Source: Pleodorina starrii
Taxonomy: Eukaryota; Chlorophyta; Chlorophyceae; Chlamydomonadales; Volvocaceae
Length of the DNA: 64,000 nt
Assembly (NCBI GenBank): GCA_030267565.1
Contig: BRXU01000008.1
Location: 868,001 to 932,000, forward strand
Reading direction: 5' to 3'
Part shown: one piece after another, positions 45,163-58,300 of the stretch
Layout of the letters: each line of letters starts with the position of its first letter
How positions within the stretch are numbered: the stretch's first letter is position 1
The notes under the pieces: model-generated
The model's database searches: none
Seen by the model: only the letters and a program-made list of their open reading frames with translations
Told to the model about the DNA's origin: nothing
Translations under genes and position numbers: made by a program

Positions 45163-46369
45163 GCCATGTGCCGGGGTCCTCGGCGGGGCGAACCGCTTGC
45201 GCGCAGACGTAGCCTTCCTCAGCGTGTTGGCTCCAGGGGGTGCAAAGGGTGCTGTGGTCAGATTGCAAACGCGGCTTCATCATGTACGGCTGGCGCCGTG
45301 TCTGCAGCCTGCTGCTCGCGGAGATGTCCCCCCACCGTCGGCCGCGACACGGCCCATCCTGCCCACGGTGTCCGGGCACGGCCGTCACCCCACACGACCG
45401 CAAACAAGGCTGACATTGCAACTGCCATTGCTGCAGCCACAGCTGATGACCGCAACAATGTATTTGATACTGCTGCAATGCTGTGCTGTGCTGTGCTGGG
45501 GGCTGTGCGCACAGGGGTGGTGGCCACGGCGGTCCCATGCAGCGGCTGTCCGATTGTCTTGCGGCTCGCTGGAAGATAGTGCTACTGGCCTGGCTGGCGA
45601 TGGCGGTGGTGGGGATAGGTGGGTGGTGGGTGGGTGGGTGCTGAATGGGTGGGTGGGCCAGCGGCCGGTGCGTTGGAGACGAGGGCTGGGGACGGAGCGC
45701 CTGGGGCCATTGATGTCAGGGTTCAAGGGTTGCGAGGCTTGCTGACCGGGTGTTTGGGGTTTCGGTCCAGGGTTCAGATTTTGGGGCTGGGGGCGCCTCA
45801 GACACACCGGCAGGCAGCCGGCGGGCGGGTGGCAGGCGGGTGCGCGGCCAAACCTCATGGCGCGTTTCGCGGGTGGTGAGGGCTGAAGGGGGTGCGGGAG
45901 GGGATTAGAAGGGAGGAGAGGAAAGGACAGGATGGGTGTCTCTCGGGCGCGGGGAGGGCGTCTGATGGACTCCCATGGCACACCGAATTTGGGGGTTGGG
46001 GTGCAGAAAGGTCGTCTTGCAATGAGGGCCGACCGGGTCGTGGGAGCGGACGGGCGTTTGAGGGCTGCGGGAGGGGGGAAGAGCTGCGGCGGTCTGTCGC
46101 GCCGCGACAGCATGTGGCTCGCCCCCCAAACCCCTGCCGACATACAGCCGGCCTGCATCAGCCCGATCATCATGTGCCCTCCGCTTCACCTCGTCACAAT
46201 GCGGCACAGTGCCACAATCCGGTGTGTTTGTTGGGCTGCCTTGGACGGGTATCAGTGACGCCCGCTGCACCTCCCCCTTCCCTATCCTCCCTTTTCTACT
46301 CACCGCTCTCCTACCCTTCCCTCCCATTTCCTCTCCTTTCTTCTTTCCTCCTCCTCTCTCTTCACGCAG
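45163..46369 (+). other. Region expected to hold the 5' exon(s) of the M1 aminopeptidase gene
   Basis: A candidate first exon starts with ATG at 45446 and encodes MTATMYLILLQCCAVLCWGL followed by CAQG, a good signal peptide with a hydrophobic core and small residues at the cut. It stays open to a GTGGGT at 45619. That donor leaves phase 2, whereas the exon at 46370 needs phase 1, so either another donor (for example GTGGTG just upstream) or an additional exon is used. Treat the signal-peptide exon as a hypothesis. Confidence 0.3.
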
Positions 46370-49300
46370 TGATTGCGCTGCCGGTGTCCTTGACGACGGT
46401 GGGAAGCGTGAGGAGTCCCCCGCCTCCGGCGCCGCCGCTCCCGCCCTCGCCCCTCCCGCCGTCCCCTCCGCCCTCGCCCCTCCCTCCTTCGCCCCCACCC
46501 CCCGAACCCCTGCCGCCCTCGCCGACGCCGCCCTCGCCCGGACCGCCATCGCCGTTGCCACTGGCTCCTGCGCCGCCGTCGCCGTCGCCGCCAGCGCCCT
46601 CGCCACCACCTCCCCCCGCCTCCCTGCGGGACCTCTGCACATACAACGTGAGTGCGCAATGCGGGCGAGGTCGGGGGGACCGAGGTGGGCTCCATCAAAA
46701 CCACATCGTGGGAAAGCAGCGGCGTAAACACCGAAACGCGGTCTTCGCGTTCTTACTACCCGCGTGTGACACCCAACTGCCCCTGTTCCCTCGCGCCCTG
46801 GATCGTAGCATGCACCAGTACGGCAGTACGGCGTACCTGAGTGTACGATGAGTGCCGTGCGTGTGTCACAGCGGATCCCGACCGTGGCCACGCCGCATAC
46901 ATTCCGCGCTGGACACGGCTGCAGCCCCAAGCCCTCTAAAACGCTCCGTAGAAGCCCCCCCGCTCCAGAGCCGTCACGGAAACCACAAACAGCCGATCCC
47001 AGGACCTGAGTCGATTATAAAATAACGGCTTTTGCATGTCGAGGTACGCCATGAGGAAGGAGGCCGCTGAAGCAAAGTTGGCCTCCTGGCCAGGTCCATG
47101 TGGCCGTGTCCGCGCCGGGCCCGCCCTGCGCCTACCGCGCGCGCGAAAGCGACGGTCGCCTTCAGTCACTACCCGAGGCCGCATCGCAAGTTCGCAACCA
47201 ATGCGTTTGCCCCTTTTGTCTCGTAGCTCACTGTTATCGCGTTACATCATTTCCGCTCGGCCCGCTCGGCTTTCGTGCCCAGGTTCTGGCGTAAGTGTTG
47301 CATCGATATCAATATCGATGTCGATATCGCCCGTCCGCCGAGCCTCACCCGGAGGCCGCCTCTCGGTAGCACGCCCACTGACACCACCCACATTCACACC
47401 CACATCGACCCACATCCGCGTGCTCTCTACCCCCCTGAACCAACCCCTTTCTCGCTTCTCTTTCCGCCGTTGCCCTACCCCCCCACCCACACACACACAA
47501 CCCACCCCCGTCACGCAGTCGTCCACGCTGCCGCCGGTGCGCCGCGTGGTGCCGCTCAGCTACGCGCTGCGCCTCTCCCTGCCCAACTACGACGCCTTCA
47601 CGGCCGCTGCGGCCACCACCACCACCACCACCACCGCCGCCGGCGGCGGCGGCGGCGGCGCGTCGCCTCCGCCGTCCTTCAACGCCGTCGCCTCGCTGCT
47701 GGTATCCGTGCCCTCCACCTCCACCTCCGGCACAGGCACAGGCACTTCCTGCCTGGTGCTCAATGCCGCCGGACTCAGCATCAATCGTGTGGATGTGGCG
47801 CAGCTGATCAGCGGGGTCAGCGCCGGCAGCAGCAGCGCCGGAAGTGGCGATGGCAGCAGCAGTGGCGGGAGCGGCACTGGAAGTGGAAGCGGTGGCCGAC
47901 GTCGGGGCCTGCAGCAGCAGCAGCAGCAGCAGTCGGTGCCTCAGCTGGTGGCGCGGTGCGTCTGTGGCTGCGGCGATGCCGCGGCCGCTGCCAGCCCGGT
48001 GTGCTCCGGGTCCACCATTCGTGCAGGTGGGGTGGGTGGGTGGGTGGGTGGGTGGGTGGCTTGTGGGGTGAAATGAACCCGCCTTCCGCATCACGTGCCG
48101 ACCCGCTCCTTCGCCCGCGCCCCCACGCCTGGTCCACGGCCCTTATGCCCTGCTCCATTTCCCGCCTGTCTCGTCTTCCCCCACGACCCCCACCCACTCC
48201 ACTCCGCTCCCGACCCCTCTCGACCCCTCCCGACCCCTCCCGGCCCCTTCCGGCCCCTCCCGGGCTCCCGGCCCCGCTCCCGGCTGCGGCGCCCGCCCTC
48301 GCAGCCAGCGATCAGTCCATCGTCCTGGACCTGGCCGATCTGGTGTTGGGGCCGGGTGACACCTGGAACATCACCCTCACCTACACCGGCAGCGTGATGC
48401 CGTCATCCAAGGGTGTGGGGCTGTTCGCGTCAGACCCGTGGGTCGCCGACGGGGGGGCGACGTCCACGTCGACGTCGTCGCAGGCCGGCGTGCTGCTGAC
48501 GACGCAGTTCGAGGGCAGCTACGCGCGGCACTTGCTGCCCTGCTTCGACGAGCCGTCGTACAAGGTACGACATGAGGGCGGTATGACGGTTTGGCAGGGG
48601 CGGGGTCGCTGGCGTGACTGTGCCCCCCCCTAACCCCCTCACACCCTCACACCCTAACCCCCTCACACCCTCACACCCTCACGCCCTCACGCCCTCACGC
48701 CCTCACACCCTCACACCCTCACACCCTCACACCCTCACACCCTCACACCCTCACACCCTCACATCCTCACACCCTCACACCCTCACACCCTCACACCCTC
48801 ACACCCTCACACCCTCACACCCTCACGCCCTCACGCCCTCACGCCCTCACACCCTCACACCCTCACACCCTCACCCTCACGCCCTCACACCCTCACACCC
48901 TCACCCTCACGCCCTCACACCCTCACACCCTCACACCCTCACACCCTCACACCCTCACACCCTCACACCCTCACACCCTCACACCCTCACACCCTCACAC
49001 CCTCACACCCTCACACCCTCACCCTCACGCCCCTCACCCTTCCAGGCCACCTTCAATGTGAGTGTGGAGCTGCCCAGCAACCTGACCGCGCTGTCCAGCA
49101 TGCCGCCACTCAGCGAAACCGCCGCTGCCACACCGGACCGGAAGCTGATCACATTCCAGGTGCGAGTGAGAGTGAGACTGAGACTGAGACTGTGACTGAG
49201 ACGGAGAGGGAGAGGGAGAGGGAGAGGGAGAGGGAGAGGGAGAGGGCGAGGGAGAGGGAGAGGGAGAGGGAGAGGGAGAGGGAGAGGGAGAGGGAGAGGG

Positions 49301-52300
49301 AGAGGGAGAGGGAGAGGGAGAGGGAGAGGGAGAGGGAGAGGGAGAGGGAGAGGGAGAGGGAGAGGGAGAGGGAGAGGGAGAGGGAGAGGGAGAGGGAGAG
49401 GGAGAGGGAGAGGGAGAGGGAGAGGGAGAGGGAGAGGGAGAGGGAGAGGGAGAGGGAGAGGGAGAGGGAGAGGGAGAGGGAGTGGGAGAGGGAGAGGTCG
49501 AGGGAGAGGGAGAGGGAGAGGGAGAGGGAGAGGGAGAGGGAGAGGGAGAGGGAGAGGGAGAGGGAGAGGGAGAGGGAGAGGGAGAGGGAGAGGGAGAGGG
49601 AGAGGGAGAGGGAGAGGGAGAGGGAGAGGGAGTGAGTAGGGGGTTGGTCCGGTTTGGGATGCAAGCGAAGCCAAGCCAAGCGAAGCCAAGCCAAGCGAAG
49701 CGAAGCGAAGCGAACCGAAGCGAGGTGAAGCGAGGTGAAGCCAAGCGAAGCGAGGTGGAGCCAAGTGAGGCGGCAACCACACCACCGGCCGGACTGCGGC
49801 TGACGGATGTCGTGTTGTGTGTTGTGTGACGCTACTGGAGCACCTGTCCCTGGCCTCACATAGCTGACCAGAGGTCCTTCCTAGGCGACTACCTGCCTGC
49901 CCTGCATGTGCTCCTTCCAGTCACCAACGCAACGGGCGTGTCAACCGCCCCCCTCCTCTCGTCTCCTCTCCTCTCCCCCCTCGCCTTCCACCTTCGCCCC
50001 CACCCGGCGTTTTCCCGTTCTCCGATAGCCTTCTTTCCAGCCCAACCCCTCCCCCAGGAAGGAATTCTTCTGATTCGATACCGTTTACGGGCTCCGGCCT
50101 ATACGTGGATAATCCCCCAGTCGCGCCTCGCATGCCGCCCGCCCTTACCCCACCCACCCCCCGCCTCAACCCGCCTGTCCGTCCCTACGCTGTTATGGCC
50201 CAACCCGCCCAACCCACCCCTCCCACAGACCACCCCCCTGATGCCCGTCTACGCGCTCGCCATCGCTGCCGGCGACCTGCGGAACCGCACCTCCAACATC
50301 GCTGTCCTCAAGTAAGCGGCGGAGGGACTGGTCAGCGGCGGCCTGCACGCCGCACCACCCAAGGGGGCGGGCGAGCAGGCCTGGGTCACGTCCGGCCTTG
50401 GCCTGGCCCGGCGTGAGCCGAGCTGGCCAGGGGGTTGGGGCGTGCGCAACGCCGTGGATGTGGGCTTTAGGCTTTGGGTGTGTGGGACGGTTGCATGCGG
50501 AGGGGGCGCGGCCAGATTGTGGTGCACCGCCACCGCCGTCGTGTGGGCGGCTGCGTGTGCTACGTTGGAGGCCCGGAGGAGCCCTGGCTCTGCGCCTGGC
50601 TTCTTTGCGCCTGGCTGTCAGCGCAGCGCAGTTGGCAGCGCGGAGTCTTCGCTAACAGCCCTCTGTCATCAGCTGGTGTCCATTTGGACTGCCTTGCACA
50701 GCCCAGCCCAGTCTTTCCTTTCAACCTCTTCTTCCTCCCCCCTTCCGCCCTTTCACCCCTTTCCGCCCGATCCCCGTTGTTGTGATCTCCCTCAGCGGCA
50801 CCTCCAACATGACTGTGAGCGTGTGGGGCCCCGCCTCCCTGGACCTGGACCTGGACCTGGCCGGCAGGGGCGCCACATCGCTGGCCATCGCACAGGCGGC
50901 GTACAGGTGGGGACATCGGGCTGGCTGGACACTGCGCTGCAACGGGGCCCGAAGCGGGCCGGTCGCAATCGCGGGTTTGTGGTGGTGGGGGCGGGTGTGT
51001 GTGAATATTATGCGTTACAGCGTTACAGCTATCCTCCTCCTCCTCCCTTTCCAGAGTCCCTCGCAAAGCCCCTTTTTTGCTCGACCTCTTCCCGCTCCCC
51101 GCTTCCCGCTTCCCGCCCCTCGCCCCCGCCTCCTTCCGCCTCCGCCTCCGGCCATCGCCTGCTCTCAGCTACTACTCCTCCTACACGGGTCTGGCTCTGC
51201 CGCTGCCCAAGCTGGACCTGCTGGTGGTGCCCGGGAAGGCCTATGCGATGGAGAACTGGGGGCTGCTCACATTCGACACGGACAGGTGGGCGGGGGAGTG
51301 CAGGGGGGGCGGGGGCGCAGATGCTGTGGCGTGCGATGGGAGGTGGGAGGTGGGGAAAGGGAGGTGGGAGGCGAAGGGGGAGGGACACACACACACAAAC
51401 ACACACACCGGGAAGGGCGACCGCAGAAGTGGAGCTCCAACCGGGTCCGTTCGCTAACGCCGTCTCCGTCCCTCCGCTGCGGTATCTTCTTTATACTCCA
51501 CCCGTGGACGGGACTTTCCCACCCCCATTACACACTTGCCCATATGCCGTGTCTTTGATCTGGATTCCACCGTTAACGGACTCCAGCCCTTCTCACCCGT
51601 GTGCAATCTCCTGCCTCCTCTGCTCCCCCTGCCCCCACCTGGCCGCAGGTTCCTGGTCCCCTCCAGCTCCCGCGGTGGTGCCTCCGCGCGGGACCTGTTC
51701 CAGGCGGCCGACGTCGTCTGCCACGAAATGGCGCACCAGTGGTTCGGGAACTGGGTCACGTGTCAGGACTGGGTGAGTGCAGGGAGAGAGCACAACACCC
51801 GGGTGGCTCGGAGAGGATGGGTGGGCGTCGGGACGGGTGCGGGCTATCAAGAGTGGGGTCGGAGGATCTGTGATCGAGTGGGGCGCGCGCCTGGTTCCGC
51901 CGCCCGAGCGGGGGTGTTGGAGGTGGCAGGTGTGGTACCGTGGTGTAGCGGGGGTGCGTTGTCGGGCAGGGGCCTGGGGCTGGTGGTTGCGTCATCGGGC
52001 AGGGGGGCAGGGGGGGGGGGCAGAAGTCGATCCGCAGCGAAGTGTCCGGACGAGGCAGCCCGGGCGAACGGAGAAGGGGGGCCAACCCTTGGCGAATGGG
52101 GCAGGGAAAAGGGCGGGTCAGGGCGCGAGTTCGTCTTTTCGGGCGTGGGGAGGGGATGTTACCTGCGCACGGACGGACGGACGGACGAACGGACAGACGG
52201 ACGCGGCAGGACCGCGAGCAGGGGTCCACTCCCTACGTGTCTTGTTGACCTCTGCCCGGGCTGCGTGACGTGCAGGGCCCTGCTGCCCTTGATGATTCAT

Positions 52301-55300
52301 TTATGTGGGGAAAGTGCACAGGGCAGGGTCGTGCGGGCTTTGATGAGTCGGATCCTCCCCGCCATGTCGCAATGGGTGATACTGCCAACGAAGCAAGGCG
52401 AGGCGAGGCGAGGCCACCCTGCATGTGCTGCCTTTAGTGTCCACCTCAAAAACATCCCTTCCCCCTGCTGCCGTCGTGCGGGCTGCCCCGCCCATCGCGC
52501 TTCCTCTCCCTTCCGTCCGACAGGACAACCTTGCGCTGAACGAGGGCGTCGCGTCGTACATCGAGTACGATTGCGTGGCCGCCGTACTGCAGTACCTCCA
52601 GGACCTCGAATCGTACAGCGTCGCTGCAGCCGGTGGCGCCGCCGGGGCCGTGCCGCCGGCGCTGCCCACCTACTCGCCCGGGCCGGCCTTGCCGCTGGCG
52701 GAGCCGCTGCGCAGGCTGGTGCTGCCGCCGCTGGGCGCGCCGCCGGGGACCCATGAGGGCGTGGTGGGGCGCGCTCGCTGGGCGGACGAAGACCCACGGG
52801 TCGGTGTCCCACTGGCCGCGTCCGCCGCCGGTGTGCTCGTCTATTCCAAGGCCGCGTCAATCCTGGACGCCGCCGCCGGGCTGGCGGGCCGCGACGGGAT
52901 CCGCGCGGCGCTGCAGGAACTGCTGAAGGCGCCGTACTTGTACGGCACTGCGACGATGCAGAACCTGGTGGACCTCATCGCCCCGCGGATAGTGGCGGCG
53001 CAAGGCGGCGGCGGCGGCGGCGGCGGCGGAAGTAGCAGTGCCGTACTGGGCGACGCGGCAGCGGTGGCGGCTGGTCTGATGAGCTGGTTCACGACGCCTG
53101 GCTTGGCGCTGGTGTCGGCGGCGGACGCAACGCCGCCGGCGCCGCCGCCACCGCCGTCACCGGCGCCGTCACCATCGCCGCCACCGTCGCCGACGCCGCC
53201 GTCACCGACGCCTCTGTTTCCGCCGTCGCCGACGCCGCTCATGCCGCCGTTGGTCCCTGCCTTTGCGGGTAGGGCGGGGCGCCTGTGTGGGGTCGCCCCA
53301 TGGCTCGCGGGCGTTAGGCTGGTGGATGCGCGGATCACTTGGCCAGCCACATTGCTGTCATGTACCTGTTATGTGTCTAGTTGACGTGTGTCTACCACTG
53401 GAGGGCCTGTGCACAACCCCGTTGTACCGCTGCCCACCAGCGCGCCCCCGGCAGCGACCGAGTTCCGTGCGAACGGCTCCCTCCCTCCCTCCCTCCCTCC
53501 TCGGCCAGTCCTCGGCCTCGCTTCGCCTGCTCGCAGCCTGTACAGGCGTCCCCTCCCCGCCGTAACCGCTACCGCCGCACTTGTCCCGCTCATGCAAATC
53601 CCCGCAGGCGCATCCTCACCCCCGGCCCCGCCGTCGCCGGGGCCGCCGTCCTCCCCCAACCCGCCATCCACCCCGCCGCCGTCCCCAGCCCCCAGCGTGC
53701 CGCCGCCGTCAGCCCCGCCGCCGTCAGCCCCGCCGCCGTCAGCCCCGCCGCCGTCAGCCTCGCCGCCGTCCCCGCCGCCGCCAGATGCGCCGCCGCCGTC
53801 CCCGCCGCCGCCGTCCCCGCCGCCGCCAAATGTGCCGCCGCCTACGACTCCCGCTGACAGCAGCGGCGGGAATACCAACCGCCGACTGCGCCGCCTGATG
53901 TCAACCGCCGGTTTAGGATCCACGCGCCGGATCCTGCAGACCGATCCTTCCCCGCCGAGTCCGGAACCGCCCAGCCCATCGCCTCCCTCGCCCGCGCCGC
54001 CGTCACCGGCACCGCCAAGCCCTGGGCCGCCGTCGCCCATGCCGCCGGCGCCGCCTCCGCCTCCGCCTGTCGAGACATCCGTGCTTCAGTTGTCGCATCA
54101 GCGGCTGTGTGGCTGGGGGCTGTGGCCGGAGGCCGACGTGTGCTCTTCAGGTGAGAGGGCGGACTGAGAGGGGTGTGGGAGGGAGCGAAGGGCGGCTGGG
54201 CTGGGTGGCTGGGTGGCCGATACACGCGGTCTGTATCGGTGGGTGTGTCCGGACACCTGCCGGAGGTCTACCATGCACCACTTTCCCAAGTCACTCCCTT
54301 TGCTCCTACCCTGTGGCACACGGGAACAAATAACACACACACACGACCAGGTGCCCTGCCGCTGCTTCAGTGATCCTCTTCCAGTGCTCGCCACTACCAC
54401 CACTCCTTACATTGCTTCCCCACCTCACATGTGTCAGCCACACGCTCCCCTCCGCCATCCCCTGCTGTCCCACTTTACCCCCGCCGCTCCTCCCTGCCTC
54501 CCCCTCCCTCCCTCCCTCCTTTCCCCGCCCGCCCGGCCCCCAAAATGTTGTTTCAGGCAGCACCGGCAACTTCACCGCGAGACCGCCCGCGCTGCAGTGC
54601 CCGGGAGCACCCTCCGCCACCACCACCGCCGGCCCCTCCTCAGCCAACCTGTCGAGCTGGTGGCTGCCTGTCGCTGTGTCGGGGGCCGCCGGCAGCGGGG
54701 GCAGCGGCTCCCAACTGCTGCTGCTGCCGCCCAACACCAGTGCCACCGCAGTCAAGGTGAGTGGGTGGGGGTGGGGGTGGGGTCGGGCGGGGACTGGGAC
54801 CGAGGGGCCCGGCTCTTGTGTGGCTGGGCGACGGATGCTGTGTACGCGTGGCGCTACGTGGTGCTGCGTGGTAACTGGGTTGGAGTAGTTTGGTGGCGTG
54901 TGGGTCTAGAAAAGCAGATACCGCGGCGAAAGGTGTGTGTGTGGGTGTGGGTATGTGAAAAGTGGGCTGCAGCAGCCGGAGGCAAAAGCGGGGGCCGGGC
55001 AGCAAGCTGCAGGGGCGCCGTGATGGGATCGGATCCTCGACTGGCGTGTGTAGCGGCGTGGGTCGTAACTCGGAAGGAAGGAGTGGAGGGATGCACTGCG
55101 AAGGGTGCAATCCGGCGAGGGTCGCTTCGTTGCCATGGAAGCACGTGTCCGCTGGGCTTTCCGGTGAAGGGCTGGTCGGGTGGGTGCATGTGCTCGCGCG
55201 TGCGTGCGGGGTTGAGGGCGGGGTTGAGTGCGCGCCCGCAACCCCCCCCCCGCCCGGATGTTGCCCTCCTCCGACCCCGTCTCGGTCCATCCCGAAACCA

Positions 55301-58300
55301 CGAGACACCACGAGACACCACGAGACGTCCGCCCCTCATTCTCGTGCCGCACCCACCGTCTTGTTCGTCCCTTCCGCTGCCGGACACTGCCGCCCCGCCC
55401 AACTCTACCCCTCCCCCACTCTATATACCAGCCAGTCAGCCGTATCCCCCTCTGCGCCCCCTCCGCCCGCAGTTCCCGTTGTCACCCAGCCAGCCCTCGG
55501 ACTCCTGGGTCCTGCGGCGGCCGGACTTCACGGGCCTGTACGTCAGCTCCTACGGCGCTCCCTCCGCGACCGCAGGTACGTGCGTGCGTGTTCTTTTGGA
55601 GTCCTGCCGTTCATTTCGGCAATTGAGTGTATCTGCCCAGTGTTACGGTACGCATGCAGGATGCACAGCGCTGCCTTTTCATCGACCTTCTGCCTCCTTT
55701 TTGTCGGAACGCCGCATGTTCCACCCCACCACCACCGCCACCACCACCACCACCACCCACCCTTGTCCAGACTCCTGATACGCTCTCGGCCCCTGAGTAC
55801 CTTTTCACCCTCGTTCGCCCTTTCACTGATGATGAACTACAGCAGTGCCTCACCTGACCAGCCTGCTCTCGTCCATCAAGTCCTCCACCTACGGTCTCGG
55901 AGCGGCGGCGGCGGCGGCCACCGCCGCCGCCAGGCTGTCTGCCGTACAGGACGCCCAGGCGGTGCTGCAGGACGCCCTGCTGGCGGCCTTCTCCCTCCAG
56001 GCGGCCACCGCCAAAGTCACCGCGACAACCACCAACACCACCACCACCAGTGGCGATGCAGCAGGGGCGGCGGCGGCGGCGCTGCCGCTGCTGCTGCCCC
56101 GCGGCAGCGTTCCCGGCGTGACGTCGTCGGCGGCTGTCGACAATAACAGCAGTGAGGCGCTGCCTGCGGTTCTGGCGGCCATTGACGCTGCACTCACTAG
56201 CCCACTGAGCAAGACAGGTGAGGAGGGGAGGGAGGGAGGGCTCCCTGGGAGGGGGAGGGGCAGGGGGAGGGGGAGCAGAGGGGATCGGTGTGGACTGGGG
56301 AGAGGGTGGGGGTGTCGGCCCTGGGTGTCAGGGGGTAAGGGGGGCTACAGACAAGTACTGTACCCCCAGATCCGCTGCACGTTGTGTGTGTGACACGATC
56401 ATTCAATTACGGTAACCACAAGGTCTCCTTCTTGCTATAACCCACCCTCAATGCATTCTACCTGGCTGTTATGTGAGCAAGCAAGGGTGAGCAGAAGCGA
56501 CGCGTCCCTAAACGCTTGGCATGCATTGCGTCTGACTGTCCATGTGTACATCCCTCCCTCCATCCCTCCCTCCCCCCAGGTGCGGGCCTGTACGCCCTGG
56601 TGCAGCCCACACTGATGGCGCTGGAGCACCTGCAGGTGGGGGGCTGGGGGGGGGTGAGGGTGCGGGGTTGAGGGTGGGCTCGAGGTAGGGGCGCCATGGT
56701 GAAGCTCATTGTTTAGGCAAGCCCTCCTAGCTAGAATGAAGAATCGCGAGCAGTGGGTGTGCGTGTACGTGCATCGCGCGTCGTTTTACCCGGGATCGGG
56801 GATGTGGGGCGGATGTGCTACCATGCAAAAGTTTGGTGTGTTTTCAGGTGCACTTGTATGTGTATATGCTGGAGGAGATGACGTTATTTAGGGGGGATGG
56901 GGGCAGGAGAGGTTAATATTATTGACTTTCGGGCGCTGGCCGGCCGGCCGGGTGGGAAGATCAGTATCGGGTCAAGTCAGTGCTTCGTAGCGGGGCGAGA
57001 GGTGCGATGTAGCCGATGTTCCGCCACTTACCTACCGTACCCCGCTTTCCGCTGCGGAGCTCAGCCTTCAACGTGCACTCAGCGGCGATTCCGTGCGATT
57101 TTCGGCCTCGATCGCGCGAATGCGCACGGGCGGAATGGGAGCACGCCCGAGCTGCGCGCCAGGCCCACATCTGGAGAAAACCGCAATGCCATGGACAACT
57201 AACTGAACCTCCATCCGTCTCCGCGCCTGCAGGGCCTGCTGGCAACCGCCAACAAGAACAGCGCCGCCACCGCCACCTGCAACTCCGACCTGCGGCGCTG
57301 GGTGCTCAGCCGCCTGGGCCCCCTGGCTGCTGCTGTTTACAGCGGCACAATTAAGGCCGGTGAGTCAACCTGAGTGTGGCGGAATGTTCCCCACCTTCGA
57401 CTTCCGCCTGCAGCTGTACGCCCTCGCATTAACACCCAAGCACGTGCACGCCTTCTTAAAGTTCTTATTCGCCCCTAACCGTAACAGCTTTCAGCAAAAT
57501 AAAGTAAGGGCTCACCTTCTCGCCCCTTCGCACTCCCTCCCTCCTCCTGCCTGCCGCCGAGGAGCCTTTCACTTTGCTCCACGCTGTGACGTCTTAACGT
57601 ACTACACTGCCAACCATTTCCTGGCAACACATGCACTTGCAGCACATGTACTCTCAGCACTTGCACTTTGCCACATTTGCACTTGCAACGTTGGCAAGTA
57701 TGCACCCCCTTGCAGCCTTCTCCTCGCGTCCCTCCGCTGCGGTATGTTCTTTTTACCCTCCCTGGCGACTCCCTGACCCCCTCCCGCCCGCCCACCCAGA
57801 CACCCTCACGGACCGCTTCCTGCTGCGCCTGGCCCAATCCAACGTCGTCACGGAGGCGGCGCTGTTGGGCGATGCGGGCGCCCGCGACTTCGCTTGCAAC
57901 CTGGCAGCCAATATCTCGGCGGTGTCTGCCGATTGGCTGCCGGCCGCGCTGGCGGTGCCGCTGGGGGCGCCGGGCGGCTGCAACGTAACCGCTACCCCCT
58001 TCGCGCCGTCCCCAGGTAACTACCGGCACCTACCTAGCACCTCGCACCTAGTATCTACCTACCGGACATGCGCCCTGGGCGTTGGGACGTGGGGGGCCGG
58101 ATCGCGGCGGGGCCGTGGCAAAGTCGCGAGGTGCAGGGGGGCAGGGCGGGCGATGTGGCGCCGCATGTAGGTTGGGTAAGCGAGGGGCAGGCGGGGCAGG
58201 TTGCTTGCCGCGTGGAGGGGAGAAGACGGCAACCGTGTTACGTTTCGCTTCGTCCTCCCACATGCCCCCCCCCCTCCCCTCCCCAATTGATGTGCCGTGA

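Noticed and set aside
45258..45527. Minus-strand frame with a hydrophobic segment
   Set aside because: It is the antisense of the candidate signal-peptide region and lacks a stop-to-start context or splice sites of its own.
49003..49859. Minus-strand frames of pure Leu-Pro, Ser-Pro or Ser-Leu repeats and a plus-strand Arg-Glu frame
   Set aside because: Translations of the GAGAGG hexamer array lying inside an intron whose flanking exons are well supported.
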